Shown: positions 43,870 through 55,945, counted from the stretch's first letter. The stretch is 64,000 nucleotides of DNA from Microstegium vimineum (GCA_022036555.1 CM039133.1:186001-250000); one strand, 5' to 3'. The notes: a model not told the origin generated them from the letters alone. Translations and numbers: made by a program.

Positions 43870-44640
43870 CTTGACTACCTCGTTCATTGTATCTGATATT
43901 TAGTTATCATTGTCAGCTGGTCTTGTTAGATCTGATAGGGTACATTATCACATGATGCACATGACAAAGAGATTAGATGCCTTGAGCAGCCGCAGCGTGC
44001 AGGCATCGCATGCAATCGGTATCCAGAACAGCTGCAATGAATGCTTGCTTTTGAGATCGATTGCTAACTTCCTACTGTGTTGACTGTTGACCCACTGTGC
44101 AAACTAGAAGTCCTGTGTTGGCACAAGATAGAACATGCTGCAGACTGAGTCCTGTGTTGGACAAAGATAGAACATGCTGCAGACGAAAGAAATCGTTTTC
44201 TGTTAGGGCGCGTTTAGATCCAAAATTTTTTGGCTTTTGGCTACTGTAGCACTTTCGTTGTTATTTGGTAAAAATTGTCCAATTATGGACTAATTAGGTT
44301 CGAAAGTTTCGTTTCGCAATTTCTCGATCAACTGTGTAATTAGTTTTTTTTTCGTCTACGTTTAGTACTTCATGCATGTGCCGCAAGATTCGATGTGACG
44401 GAAAATCTTGAAATTTTTTGGTTTTTGGGTGGAATCTAAACGGGGCCTTATTATGTGGGCCTTGATGCTTGTAGCTTGCGTCGTGCTAAAGAATTTTGTG
44501 TTGACTATTGACATCGGCTCCAATGATGATATGATCGGATTTCTTGTGATGCTTCTAGAAGTTTATACGTGGTTATAAACTTTTGATCGATTAAACCAAA
44601 AGGCTGCAATGTGATCATGGTCATACACTGTGCTCCCTCT
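43870..44640. repeat. Laccase upstream-region paralogue, copy C
   Basis: Ordered matches to A and B: 'tatctgatatttagttatca', 'gatgcacatgacaaagag', 'gatagaacatgctgcagac', 'ttgactattgacatcg', 'gtgatcatggtcatacac'. Interrupted by a MITE. Confidence 0.78.
44206..44447. mobile_element. Tourist-type MITE, 242 bp, in laccase copy C
   Basis: Ends GGGCGCGTTTAGATCC and GGAATCTAAACGGGGCC are inverted repeats flanked by TTA (44203-44205, 44448-44450). It contains 'gtagcactttcgttgttatt', a motif of a common panicoid MITE family. Copies A and B lack it. Confidence 0.88.
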
Positions 44641-44699
44641 TTCAAACATGACTAGTCCGTGCTCACATACGACCTAGTTATTATTTACCCTAATGATGC

Positions 44700-46860
44700 C
44701 TCAAACTTAAATTAATTGAATTAAATTATTTTTTTTCTTTTCACTCACTCTATCTTCTGTCGCGAACATGGCTACATTCACTGGTTTTTCGTTAAGAGGA
44801 AAGGAGTTTTACAACAACGGCAATTACCTACAGATTGCGAGAAGCATAGTACAAGGGCACCGTACAACCACAATATCAATGAAATGTGATTACGTAGGAA
44901 CAAAATTACTAAGCGTGACTAATCAGCAGTTGATCACAAAAGGATCTAGGCCCTGACCGCCCCCTTCCGACACTTACCTCAGAAGAGATCTCGCTTTGTG
45001 GGGGGAGGGGGGGGGGGGGAGGGGAGTGGGGATGCGAAGTTTTCTAAAACTCCATAAAGGATGCAAAATCACGCTCCGCCTCCCTAGATGTTGACCCTTG
45101 CTTCATGAGCATATTTTCGTGCTTGGACCTCTAGCCTTGGAGCTTTTGCTTTGCTTTCCATTGCCGACCTCCTAGACCTACGCGGGATGAGCTTGTCTTC
45201 CTCTACCACATGACTGATGTGCAACCTCGGCATGCAGAATTACTAATGACACTTTTTAAGAGGGTTGAAGCCATATTTTTTCCATTATTTAGAAAATGTC
45301 AAGGATGAAGAGTGGTTGTCAAGGAGAGATGATCAAACTTTGGTTGAGTTGATTTTAGCATGAGTTCAACTAACTTATGCGTCGACTTGGTGTGTGATGC
45401 AACATGTCTCTTGGCTTGCATTGATTAGGTGTTAAGCTTGTCAAGTTGGTCAATTATAGTGGCTAAGGTGGTAAAAATAGTGTTGACAAAAGTCAAGGCA
45501 GGAAATTGACCAAGTCAAGTTGGAGCGCAAGAGTACTTGGTGGATGGGTTGCCTAGGCCGAGGACTTGCATGCATCCAGACGGTGGAGGTTGCATAGTGG
45601 CTACAAAACTTTGAAGATTTTAACGGTTTTGGTTTCAAAGCCATGGGTGATAGGTTTCACAGTTGGTGCCTCCAACCTTGGAGTGATGATCAAGTGGACA
45701 TATGGTGGCACTTCAAAGCTTGCATGAAGGTCAAGCAAAGTCAAGCTGTGAAGTTTGTTGGGTTGACATGGAAAAACTTGGACGATTTTGCCTCTCAGGG
45801 GCTTGTATTCATGTAAAATAGGTAGGTGTAATTTAGTCATCTACTCAGACCTACATATATAGATGTATCTGATTGGGATATGCCTTTATTGCAAGCCGAA
45901 TTCCATTTTATATGGGTTAGCCAAGTGCTCTAAGGCATGGGAGGCCAGAGTGGAGAGAGGTGATTGATTTTTCTCTAGTTTTTCTAGTTAAAGTGGGAGA
46001 TTGATCAGAGGAGGCTAAAAACATAAAAATGTATAGGTGAAATCATAGTTGTTTTTTTTGCGATCGGGATTGTACCCAGGTGAAATCATCATGTTGAAGT
46101 TCATTACCTCAAGTTCGTATTCCTATCTCTATCTCTCTTGAATCCAAGGATATTTCTCTTTTAAAAGCTCTTTTGGAAGGTTTTTATCCGTAGAATTAGC
46201 TAAGACATTTAAATGCCTTTAAAGTGTATTGGGAAGCCTTGAAATTGACCATACCATGGCTTGAAATTCATCCCTTATGTACCAAGTTCCCCACACCGGA
46301 AACCTCCTTTCTTGCATCTTTTTGTGGATTTTGTGGTTTCAGATGTTCTTGGTTGGTTTCTAGGTGCTAAGGGAAAATATCTAGCTGTGTTCTTTCAACA
46401 AATTTCCAATGGGAACCTTGAACATTAGGTTTTGAGTATTCTTGTCAAAACTCCAATTGAGAGAGGAAAATAAAAACTTTTGAATCCTAGATATTTTTGT
46501 AAGATATCTCTTTGAAATACTTTCACCATGTGCGTAGGCAAGCTATGTACAAAATTTGACAAGTTTTGTAGTTTGTCTACTTGGGTTTTGGCATTTTCTC
46601 TATAAGCTCACAAGTTGAAATATGTCAAAACTGGCTTAGCCTAATTTGGGTATAGGCTTAGCCGATTGTTCCAAACAAGCATAGCTAGGTTAGAAAGGAT
46701 GCTAAGCTAGGTTTCCTAACTAGGCTGGGGTGATACTAGTTAAGCCGGTTTTGTCAATAACTTGGCCGGTCTAGTTAGAATTTTTCCATTTTGCATCATT
46801 CTCTACTTATTTGGCTTCTGCATCTGGATAGCCTCACTTTTGTGGTCAATAGGTACCTTG
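44700..46860. other. Intergenic, no gene seen
   Basis: Low-complexity G run at 45000-45025; otherwise unique-looking AT-rich DNA without sustained coding or recognised repeat ends. Confidence 0.45.
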
Positions 46861-46867
46861 TGATCAC

Positions 46868-47450
46868 ACCCCTCTTTGGTTGTACTTTCAAACCTGCTTT
46901 TGCTATTGCAAAAGTCAAAAGATAACCAATGGGATAAAAAGCCATAGATGCTTTATATAAAAAACAGTTTTTGCTCTAGTACAAAACTCAAAGCACATTC
47001 CCCTTTGCTTTTCAGCTGTTTTTGAGGTAAAAATTGCCCACCTACCACTGGTTATGTAACATATCATTTCAATCTTATGTTTCTTGCAAGCGTTTTTTTT
47101 CTACTTAGCATCTTCTTCCTCTTCCTTGCATAACACCCGACTCCCTTGCACGCCCCCTCCCGGAGAGCTCCCTCCCCGGCAAGCCCCCTCCCTATGTAGT
47201 GGCGGCCAATGAGCCCCCTCGCCTACGTTTGGTGTCCGGCCTCACCTTGCACGCATAGGGGGAAGAAGAAGAGAGAAGAGGCTGATGGGTGGGGCCCGCT
47301 CGTCAGTGAGAGGGGTGTTTCAGAAACCACACCGGTTAAACCAAAGAGGCTTTTAACTTACTCACAACTACTTTCTTAAAGCTGCTTTTCTAAAAGCTAC
47401 AACTCATAACTATTTTTTCAAAAGTCATAGTCCAACTAAACAAGGCCTAT
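46868..47450. mobile_element. Candidate TIR element, about 580 bp
   Basis: Left CCTCTTTGGTTGTACTTT and right AGTCCAACTAAACAAGG are imperfect inverted repeats; both ends carry AAAGCAGC/GCTTTT-type subterminal words. No firm target duplication. Confidence 0.4.
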
Positions 47451-48814
47451 GTCATTTTGGCAAAACCCCCCCTATCTGTTGCCTATTTATTCTTCATCTA
47501 GTTAATAAAATCCACAAAGTGTACATTGGGCAAACTAAAACCAAACCGGCCTATCGACTAGAATAAAGTAATGAACTAACATTAAAGACACACAAACAAA
47601 CCCATGTGGATATGTAAATGACGTAATTAAAGAGCTCAAGTATCAAGGCGCAAAAGGACAAGATGAGTTGTCTATGATGTAGGTTACCAAAATGTATTTT
47701 TAAGGCCATGTTAAAGCTTCCAGTTGGGTACACTTAAGTCATCAAGCCTTCCCTTGGTCATGGTGTTGTCCTTGCTACAAAGACTCATGGCAACCAAAAG
47801 CCAAGTGCAGCGATCCACTTTGGCTATCACTGCCATCCAACTCTTCCAGTCACCTTGACACACGCCATTAATTGTGAAGTTTTGCACCAAGGAGTTGGTG
47901 TCCTGTTCTTTAGTAGCATCCTCAAGAGTTCCCTAAATCCCTTCTCAAATCTTGGTTTTTAGTCAGATGAGAAGAATTCCCTCTCCAACAAATCATGACC
48001 ATCCTCCTAATCTTTTAGAACTTAGAAAATTCATCTTATTCTGAGTAAAGTTACGTGCTTCTGAGTCACGTTGTATCTTCTCCCCCTTGTATATTTGTCG
48101 GCCAATCCAAAGGTGAAAGAGTGTGGAAAGAATAAAGAGTAGGAAAAAGTTCTTGATACAAATGTACAAGAGAGAAAAATATATAAAAGTGGTTAGAATA
48201 ATTTAAAAATAATATAGGATTCTTTGTGTAAAATTGTCTTCTATATTTTAGAAGTGGATTATTAGAAACTCTTGCAAATGTCCTTTTTATTTCTTTCATT
48301 ATTTTTTTATTAGGATTTAGAAAATATCATGTTTTTTTTTAAATTATTGACTACTCTAGGGGATGCGCTCTAAGTTGTCGAAGCTGCTAGTTGGAGAGGG
48401 GTCGATCGTCTAAGTCAATACTACTATCAGTGGACCACAAAGGTCCCAAGGTTATGCCACAGCGCAGATGTTACAAGTGGTCAGGTTAACTCTACCCCCA
48501 ATAATCGCTCTCGCAATAACCGAGTTTCACTTTCACCTATATGGAAACGTCGTCGTTATCTGCTCTCGATGAGGCAACGTGCAACACTCTTCCCGAGAGT
48601 GGCCGGTAAGTCCTTTACCTGTCTGATGCACTCTGTCCTCCCTAATCACTTTTATTTCGTATACTCGAATCCGTTGACATGCCAGCAGCATGCATTATCA
48701 ATTTCGAGTACGTACTCCATCTGTCCTGAGCCTGACTCCGAACATTAGGTTTTCTTTATTTAGCGAAAAATTGTTATTTTGGGATTTCAGCGTAACCATA
48801 CATCTTATAAGTTA
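47451..48814. other. Intergenic, no gene seen
   Basis: Only short unsupported frames; no domain recognised on either strand. Confidence 0.4.
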
Positions 48815-49149
48815 GGATATGTTTGGTACAGCTCACAACAACTTTATAAAGTTGTTGTGAACTGTTTTTTTTTGTCAAACATCTCTTTTTTAAAAACAAC
48901 TTCATCCATGAAACTGTTTTTTTTCCCCTCTCATAAAGATATAAAGTGGGGTGAAGCTGAAAATAATAACTTATAACAGCTCTCTCTCCCGTTTCTCTCT
49001 CATATCCATGCATAAAGTTATTGGAGAAGCTGTTTTACCAAATACTTTTTTTTTCAAAATAGTTCAGCTTCATCTAGAAAGTTGCTCATGAAACTATTAT
49101 TTTTAAAAAACAACTTCACTAGTGAAGTAGAGCTGTACCAAACAGGTTC
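48815..49149. mobile_element. Tourist-type MITE, 335 bp, upstream of the decarboxylase
   Basis: Ends GGATATGTTTGGTACAGCTC and GAGCTGTACCAAACAGGTTC form near-perfect inverted repeats. TTA flanks both sides (48812-48814, 49150-49152). It ends about 270 bp before the gene's TATA box. Confidence 0.88.
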
Positions 49150-49421
49150 TTAGTATATAACACACCAACTCGGTGATGTAGTGTAGTATATATGGGTGCG
49201 TAGCTATATGCATGACTACGTGTAGTATTGAGCTAGGCACACCGTCCGTGATTGACGATGATGGAGTTAATAATCACTTTGTCTTTGATTTGAATTGAAT
49301 TTGATTCAAACTGTCTGTGAGTTCCATTCCACTTGAAGTTTTCATCATCCCCAAATGGCTTCTTCCTCGATCTCAGCATGCCATTTCATCTCCAAGCCCG
49401 GCGGCATCTCCGTTCATTCGG

Positions 49422-49429
49422 CTATAAAC
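49422..49429 (+). promoter_or_regulatory. TATA box of the decarboxylase gene
   Basis: CTATAAAC about 195 bases upstream of the ATG, implying a 5'UTR of roughly 165 nt. Confidence 0.6.
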
Positions 49430-49618
49430 CGTCCACGCACCACACCACATGCATATGCATCACTACCACACCCCCACACAGCATCTCCGTTCGCCTAACC
49501 TAACTGCTGCTGCTTCTTCTTCCTCTCTTCCGATCCACAGCTCAATCCATACACAGGTTCGCTGCATTGCTGTCCACAGATACTGAAATCTTCAATAACC
49601 ATCGTCAAACCAACGGAA

Positions 49619-51187
49619 ATGGGCAGCCTTTCCACCCCGAACGACCCATCCACCATGTCCGCTGCGTTCGCGGCCGACACCACCGAGCGCTTCGACCCAC
49701 TAAACCCCGACCACGTGCGCTCCTACCTCCACAAGGCAGTGGACTTCGTCTATGACTACTACAAGACCGTGGAGTCCCTCCCGGTGCTCCCAGCCGTGGA
49801 GCCAGGCTACCTTGCCCGCCAGCTCAAATCCTCCGCCGCGCCGCCTACCACCACCGCGCCGTTCGACGTCGCCATGCACGAGCTCCGCGAGGCCCTGGTG
49901 CCGGGGACGACGCACTGGGCCAGCCCCAACTTCTTCGCCTTCTTCCCCGCGACCAACAGCGCCGCGGCCATCGCCGGGGAACTCATCGCCTCCGCGATGA
50001 ACACCGTCGGGTTCACCTGGCAGGCTAATCCCGCCGCCGCGGAACTTGAGGCGCTCGCTCTCGACTGGCTCGCCCAGCTCCTCCTCCTTCCCGAAACCTT
50101 CATGAACCGCCGTGCTAACTCTAGTGGCACTGGAGCCGGCGGCGGCGTCATTCTCGGCACCACCAGCGAGGCGATGCTGGTGACGCTCGTGGCGGCACGC
50201 GACGCCGCCCTACGCCGGATCGGATCCGACGGCGTCGCCGGGATCACGCGGCTGACGGTGTACGCGGCGGACCAGACGCACTCGACCTTCTTCAAGGCGT
50301 GCCGGCTCGCGGGGTTCGACCCGGCGAACGTCCGGTCGATCCCGACGGCGGCGGAAACCGACTACGCGCTGGACCCGGCGAGGCTGGTGGCGGCGATGAC
50401 GCGGGACGCGGAGGCGGGGATGGTGCCGACGTACGTGTGCGTGACGGTGGGCACGACGTCGTGGAACGCGGTGGACCCGTTGGGGGCCGCGGCCGATGTG
50501 GCGGCGGCGTTCGGCGCGTGGGTGCACGTCGACGCCGCGTACGCTGGTAGCGCCTGCATTTGCCCGGAGTTCAGACACCACTTGGACGGCGTGGAGCGCG
50601 TGGATTACATCAGCCTCAGCCCGCACAAGTGGCTGCTGACGTGTCTCGACTGCACCTGCCTGTGGGTGCGCGACAAGCGGCGGCTGACGGCGTCGTTGGA
50701 GACGCGGCCGGAGTACCTCCGGAACGACGCTACTGACTCTGGTGCTGTCACTGACCTCATGGACATGCAGGTCGGCGTTGGCCGCCGGTTCCGTGGGCTC
50801 AAGCTTTGGATGGTCATGCGTACCTATGGCGCCGCCAAGCTACGGCAGCACATCCGCGACGACGTCGCCATGGCGAAGGTGTTTGAGGAGTGTGTGCGCG
50901 CTGATGGCCGGTTCGAGGTCGTTGTTCCGAGGAACTTCGCGCTCGTCTGCTTCAGGATCAGGCCCGCTGGCGTGATGACGGAGGAGGACGCCGAGGCGGC
51001 TAACCGGGAGCTCATGGAGAGGCTGAACCGGAGCGGGAGGGCGTTTGTGGCCAACACCGTGATCGGTGGCAAGTTCGTGCTCAGGTTCGCGGTGGGCTCC
51101 ACGCTGCAGGAGGAGAGGCACGTGCGGGCCGCGTGGGATCTCATTAAGATGACCGCCACTGAGATCATAAAGGGACAGGTGGTTTAA
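49619..51187 (+). CDS. TDC: Tryptophan decarboxylase (aromatic L-amino acid decarboxylase), 522 aa
   Basis: PLP-dependent group II decarboxylase in the cytosol; expected reaction L-tryptophan to tryptamine + CO2, feeding serotonin, melatonin and indole defence compounds. Intact single exon of normal family length. Key features: HWASPNFFAFFPATNSAA (99-116), TSEAMLVTLVAARD (182-195), PLP-stacking His in DQTHSTFFKA (218-227), HVDAAYAGSA (303-312) with the PLP-binding Asp305, and the PLP lysine Lys337 in SPHKWLLT. In the MQVGVGRRFRGLKLW segment the selectivity residue is Gly388; plant tyrosine decarboxylases have Ser there, so indole substrates are favoured. The ATG at 49619 begins MGSLSTP, like rice TDC starts. 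A MITE sits just upstream and a LINE about 400 bp downstream, but neither touches the coding region. Confidence 0.95.
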   Translation: MGSLSTPNDPSTMSAAFAADTTERFDPLNPDHVRSYLHKAVDFVYDYYKTVESLPVLPAVEPGYLARQLKSSAAPPTTTAPFDVAMHELREALVPGTTHWASPNFFAFFPATNSAAAIAGELIASAMNTVGFTWQANPAAAELEALALDWLAQLLLLPETFMNRRANSSGTGAGGGVILGTTSEAMLVTLVAARDAALRRIGSDGVAGITRLTVYAADQTHSTFFKACRLAGFDPANVRSIPTAAETDYALDPARLVAAMTRDAEAGMVPTYVCVTVGTTSWNAVDPLGAAADVAAAFGAWVHVDAAYAGSACICPEFRHHLDGVERVDYISLSPHKWLLTCLDCTCLWVRDKRRLTASLETRPEYLRNDATDSGAVTDLMDMQVGVGRRFRGLKLWMVMRTYGAAKLRQHIRDDVAMAKVFEECVRADGRFEVVVPRNFALVCFRIRPAGVMTEEDAEAANRELMERLNRSGRAFVANTVIGGKFVLRFAVGSTLQEERHVRAAWDLIKMTATEIIKGQVV

Positions 51188-51581
51188 GGCGGCCGTTTGT
51201 TTGTTGACCTTGTTCTTTTTTTCTTTTCTTTTTAGATTGTTCATACAATGATCCCTAGAAATGACTATCCTGTTTGGCAGCAGAGCTAGATTCTCCACTG
51301 AGCTGAGTATTTATAGCTCTAGAAAATCCTTAGATTTGGAGCTCAAACAGTACCAGGTGCATTTGTATGACTTATTATGTCCATTGTTTAGACTAAATGT
51401 CTAAATATAAATATTTCTCGTACAAACATTTGTTTCAGATCTAGATTTTCTCATCAAGAAACATTTCAGACAGTGTATTAGAATCACAAGACCATTTGGT
51501 TGTACAATCAGAATCACCTTTGATGTTGTAGAATCAGACTGGACATCAAGGAATTGTGGGCTAAAGATTTTCTAGCTAATT

Positions 51582-53101
51582 CAGATTCAGCTGGTACAAC
51601 ACCTCCTTTCGTGCAAAGTGAAAGGATTTCCGTGTCGTTATCTGGGAATCCCACTCTCGGTGTACAAGCTCAAAAGGTCTGATGAACAACCTTTGATCGA
51701 CAAGGTGGCTGCACGCCTGCCGGGCTGGAAAGGGCAGCTCCTGAATGCAGTCGGTCGCACGACGCTGGTCAAAGCTACGTTGTCTGCCGTGCCCATCCAC
51801 ACTTCAATTGCTGTGAACATTTCACCATGGGCACTGGACTCTATCGACAGGCTGTGTCGCGCATTTGTGTGGGCAGGTTCTGATTTGGTTGCGGCAGACA
51901 AGTGCAAGGTTGCCTGGTCGAGGGTGACTAGACCCAAGGAGCTCGGGGGGCTGGGGATCTCGGACTTGCGCAGAACGGGCGTGGCCCTTCGAGTGCGATG
52001 GGTCTGGAGAGACAGGATCGCCGGGAGACAAGCTACCTGCAAGGAAAAGGATGTGCTTGCAGTGTTCAAGGCGGCGACAGTCCTCCGTCTTGGCAACGGC
52101 GAGTCCACGTTCTTTTGGACGGATCGCTGGCTGGATGGAGCCTCGGTGGAGGAGGTTGCCCCGATGGTCTTTGCGGCTGTCTCGGCAAGGAGGAGAGCGG
52201 TTACCACTGTGGCGCAAGGTCTGCTGGACAATACTTGGGTTCGGCAGATCTCTGCTTCGGCTTCGTTGCACCTCTTGGTCCAGTTTGGACATCTTTGTGA
52301 CCTTCTCGAAGGGGTGCAGCTCCATGACCAGCCCGACACCTTCATATGGAACCTCACTGATGACCGCTGCTACTCGGCAGCCTCAGCCTATGGAGCCATG
52401 TTCTTTGGGTCCTCACCCTTGCTGGGGGCCAAGCTGCTTTGGCGCACTGCCGCTCCGCCGAGGGTGCGTTTTTTCTTTTGGCTCCTCATGCATCAGCGCT
52501 GCTGGACTGGCGACCGTCGCTTCAGACACGGACTTCAGGCGTCCAACGAGTGTGTCATGTGCCTACAGGATCCTGAGACGATGGACCATATTATCCTTGG
52601 CTGCAGCTTCAGCCGTGAGGTTTGGTTCATTTTCTTTGATCGTCTAAGCCTGCAGGTTGCTGTCTTCCAGGAAGCTGTCATCGATTGGTGGTTGCACTCG
52701 CGGAAGCTTGTGGCCAAGCAGTTTTGCCGGGGGTTCGATTCATTCTTCATGCTCACCTCCTGGATGCTTTGGAAGGAAAGGAATGCGCGCGGAGTCGCCA
52801 AATCTCCGCAGCAGCTCACCGGCGACATCTTCGGCCTGGCCCAGGAGTGGTACTTGGCGGGGTTCGTGCAACTCAGGATGCTCCTAGCATGCCGTTAGCT
52901 GCTCTGACGTTCTTGTTCTAGTTCTTACTGCTGCTGCCCCCCCTTTTTTTTTGGTGCATGCTGATTGCTCTGTGTATCAGTTGCGTTCGTTTCTGTGGGG
53001 TGTAAGCCTTGTGCGGCAATTTTTTGTTGCCGGTGCTTCTCTGTAAAAGACTCTATTGCTTCCTGCTTAATGAAAAACGCGCCTAGGCGTGGTCTCAAAA
53101 A
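51582..53101 (+). mobile_element. 5'-truncated L1-type LINE, 1.5 kb
   Basis: Flanked by a perfect 19-bp target duplication AAAGATTTTCTAGCTAATT at 51563-51581 and 53102-53120, with a short A-tail at the 3' end after 'ggcgtggtctc'. It starts inside the ORF2 coding sequence, so it was dead on arrival. Confidence 0.93.
51603..52898 (+). pseudogene. LINE ORF2 C-terminal fragment (post-RT and zf-RVT)
   Basis: An uninterrupted frame of about 430 codons: FPCRYLGIPLSVYKL (end of the RT/thumb region), LPGWKGQLLNAVGRTTLVKA, WRTAAPPRVRFFFWLLMHQR and the zinc-binding motif CVMCLQDPETMDHIILGC. The endonuclease and RT catalytic FADD region are missing upstream because of 5' truncation. The lack of stops and the perfect target duplication indicate a recent insertion. 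Confidence 0.9.
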
Positions 53102-53120
53102 AAAGATTTTCTAGCTAATT

Positions 53121-53533
53121 ACTAACATTGTTGCTTCAACCCTTCGCCATTTCATGAATAATATGATCTAGCAAAAAATATTTCCAACAATGTCATGGTC
53201 AATGCATCTATTAGCATTGGCAGCCCTTTTTATCTTGCAATATGCAGCGAGAGAAATATAAAACGTGATCTAAGCTGAAGGAAAATACTAATAAGTAATG
53301 TTGTCCCAACAGATCCAATTCTTTCAAAAGCAAAGTTTTCAAACTCTAGCACTGAAGTGCATAGATCAATCCTAAAGGTACCCACATCAAAGGTGCATAG
53401 GTTTACAATACAACATAGCGCCTTTGCAACATGAATTTCAGGTTAAAAATGGCAACAATAAATATGTCCCAGTTTTTTTAGAACATAGGGTGGTGATGAT
53501 GGCATGAGAATCCTCAGAGAATGGTTCTAGGAT
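53121..53533 (-). other. Probable 3'UTR / downstream region of the FHA gene
   Basis: AT-rich, no coding on either strand; lies directly after the TGA at 53534-53536 of the minus-strand gene. Confidence 0.35.
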
Positions 53534-55945
53534 TCATGATTTATTTTCCACAGCAACCAGATGTACCAAGCCAACATAATCTGTTATTTTTTCTCCGCTT
53601 GTCAATGTGGTCATGACAAAATGCTGTGGGTACTTCGTGAATAGCGTCCACAAGCTGCACCATGGCCTACCATCTGCTTCAGTTGAAGAGCCCGACATGC
53701 CCTTTTGTGGTAAGTACTTGCTGATCTTGCCATCGGGCCCATCGTCCTTACCAAAGCGTTCAAACAGCTGCATGTAATCAAGGGTTAGTCTTCATTGAAA
53801 AAAACTTTACAATGCGTTCACAATCCATAGCATGTAAGAAACAATTGTGGTACACTATAAAAGAATCATATCATCATATTACTGTTGTTGTGACCAAAGT
53901 TTCAAGAGTGGATGACAAGATATTATTTGTTACCACATTCAACAATATTGAGATCTTAAAACACATACAAAACTTCAAATTGTTAATGTAAATAGAGAAA
54001 TCCACTCTACTCATATCACCCAATGAAGAATAATATATGTATATTTTGCATAATTTTAATTTTGCACATACGGGTTCGCAACACTTCAACCGTCACTAAC
54101 TCACTATATAGTCACCACTGTATTGCAGAAAAGAAATATGGTGCCTGCAAAACATTACGACTATGGCAGCCAGTCCAACAACTAACCGAGACAAAAGGAG
54201 AAATAGTACAATATTATGCAGCATGTAACATATTTGCAAGACAAAGCCAAGTCTTGAATTTAATTTACCATTGATTGAGTATTGATTGATATTTCAACAG
54301 TCCATAATCATGTCAAATTAAAGATGCCAACATATTTTCTTGCTGTTTGCATCATTGCCTGATCACAAAATCCAGAATTTCTATTAAAAAAATAGTTTTT
54401 TCCTTCCATGACAAACCTCGGACTGGAGTTTTTCCATAGGCAACCATTTTTTAGGACCAGATAGGTCAGATATCAGGGATGCAAGATATGTCGCTACATC
54501 CTTCTCTTCTTCTAGTTGGAGCTGTTGATTGTCTATGTCCTTCTCTGCATATTGTATATCTAGCTTGTTGACTGCATAAATAAGACCAGTTAAGGATACA
54601 CAAATGAAAAAACATTTATGAGAGCAGGTTAGTGTAGGATACTGCTCCTTTTGGTGAGTACTGCCATCTTCAAGAAGGAAATTTATTTTCGTTATTAATT
54701 GCGCAAAAGAAGTCCTATTTTCCCTTTTTAGTTATGGCTAGATGCATTTGTGTATTTTTTTTTCTTGTTTCGTTTTTTTTCTTGTATCTTGCTACTTTTG
54801 GTTTTGATGTTTTCTCTCAGTAGGGAGCTATCCTTCCTGTCCCATCTAAAATAAGGCATATGAAAAGCCATTCATGTTACACTTGGTTTAAAACTAATTA
54901 CAGCATATTCATATTTTGCGGCCAAGAAAAAGGAAACCTTCCCATTACCAGTTCATTCTTAGTCACTGAACATTTTTTGACATCTAAAATTGAAAAAAAA
55001 ACAAGACAAGCCTGCACTGGCAAATGTACTTTATTGCAAAGCATCACAAAGAAGAGGCATTTGACATCTAAAATTGAAAAAAAACAAGACAAACCTGCAC
55101 TGGCAAATGTACTTTATTGCAAAGCATCACAAAGAAGAGGCAATGCCTGCCAACAATCAATACCACAGTGAAGGTATACTAGAATTATTTGGAAAATAAA
55201 CCATGTTGATAAAGTTATTTTGTGATTCCACACTTTTATGTTAGTAGTATGGTAGCTAGAATGTAGGAAAAAAGGAGCAAAATGGATCTAGCATAATAAA
55301 GTAGTAGAGATAGCATACCACATCCATCAACAGTTCCAACTGGGTCAGCATTACTCACGCCACAGTTAGATATATCCAATTCTCTGGAAGAACTCCTGTT
55401 TTGTTTCACCAACTTTCCTTTCCTTTCATTGCTTATTTTGACCCCATTCTCACCATTGCTATGGCCACAATCATTATCACTTGGATGCCCAGGAAAATCA
55501 GTAGGGTTCAAAGAGGATGAAGATTGTGGAGGCAACGAAGTAGTATCCCGAGCAGCAAGAGTGGCAAAGATGGAGCGAGATGGTAGGAGAAAGTAGAATT
55601 TTATGCCAGCAATCTCAATGAGGTCCTGTGAATTCAATTTAATAGGGACACTACCTGGGAGATAAGAAACCCCTGAATGGTGCATCCATTCCTTCCAAGG
55701 ACTTCAATGGCAAAATGGCGGAGTTTAAAGTCATAGAATATACATGCATGGCGACGGGAAACACGTTGGCTTCCACATTCATATTTAGAGAGATCAATGT
55801 CTATAGTACAACTTTCACTGTTGCGTCCCAAGATGACTGAATAAGTTTGTATAAAGTACACAAAATTTTCACCCTGAAGCTTGGCAAAACCAGGCACATT
55901 TTCACCCTGGCCAATGGATGTCACTACAGAATTTGAGGCTGCCAT
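53534..55945 (-). CDS. FHA-domain protein, FHA2-like, three coding exons, one frameshift
   Basis: FHA domains bind phosphothreonine; Arabidopsis FHA1/FHA2 are nuclear proteins of this architecture. Coding exons (minus): 55945-55319, 54571-54417, 53767-53534. Exon 1: MAASNS..., FAKLQGENFVYFIQTYSVIL, then FHA residues Gly40-Arg41, Ser63/His66 (SRRHA) and Asn86-Gly87. A Ser/Asn-rich linker follows; exon 2 begins VNKLDIQY and contains EEEKDVATYLASLISDL; exon 3 ends in the conserved LFERFGKDDG...KYPQHFVM block. A G is missing in the run at 55670-55673 (CAGGGGTTT), shifting frame just before LPGSVPIKLNSQDL. Exon junction phases agree only if that base is counted, so it is a recent mutation or a sequencing error. 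About 338 aa if read through. Homology call is strong, function inferred. Confidence 0.85.
54976..55142 (-). repeat. 84-bp tandem duplication in the FHA gene intron
   Basis: Copies at 54976-55059 and 55060-55142 share 'cactggcaaatgtacttt' and 'caaagcatcacaaagaagag'. The intron between coding exons 1 and 2 contains it. Confidence 0.88.

Noticed and set aside
44768..44956. 62-aa plus-strand ORF after laccase copy C
   Set aside because: Too short, no similarity recognised, no supporting signals.
49807..50626. Minus-strand ORFs opposite the decarboxylase
   Set aside because: Shadows of a GC-rich gene with high third-position GC.
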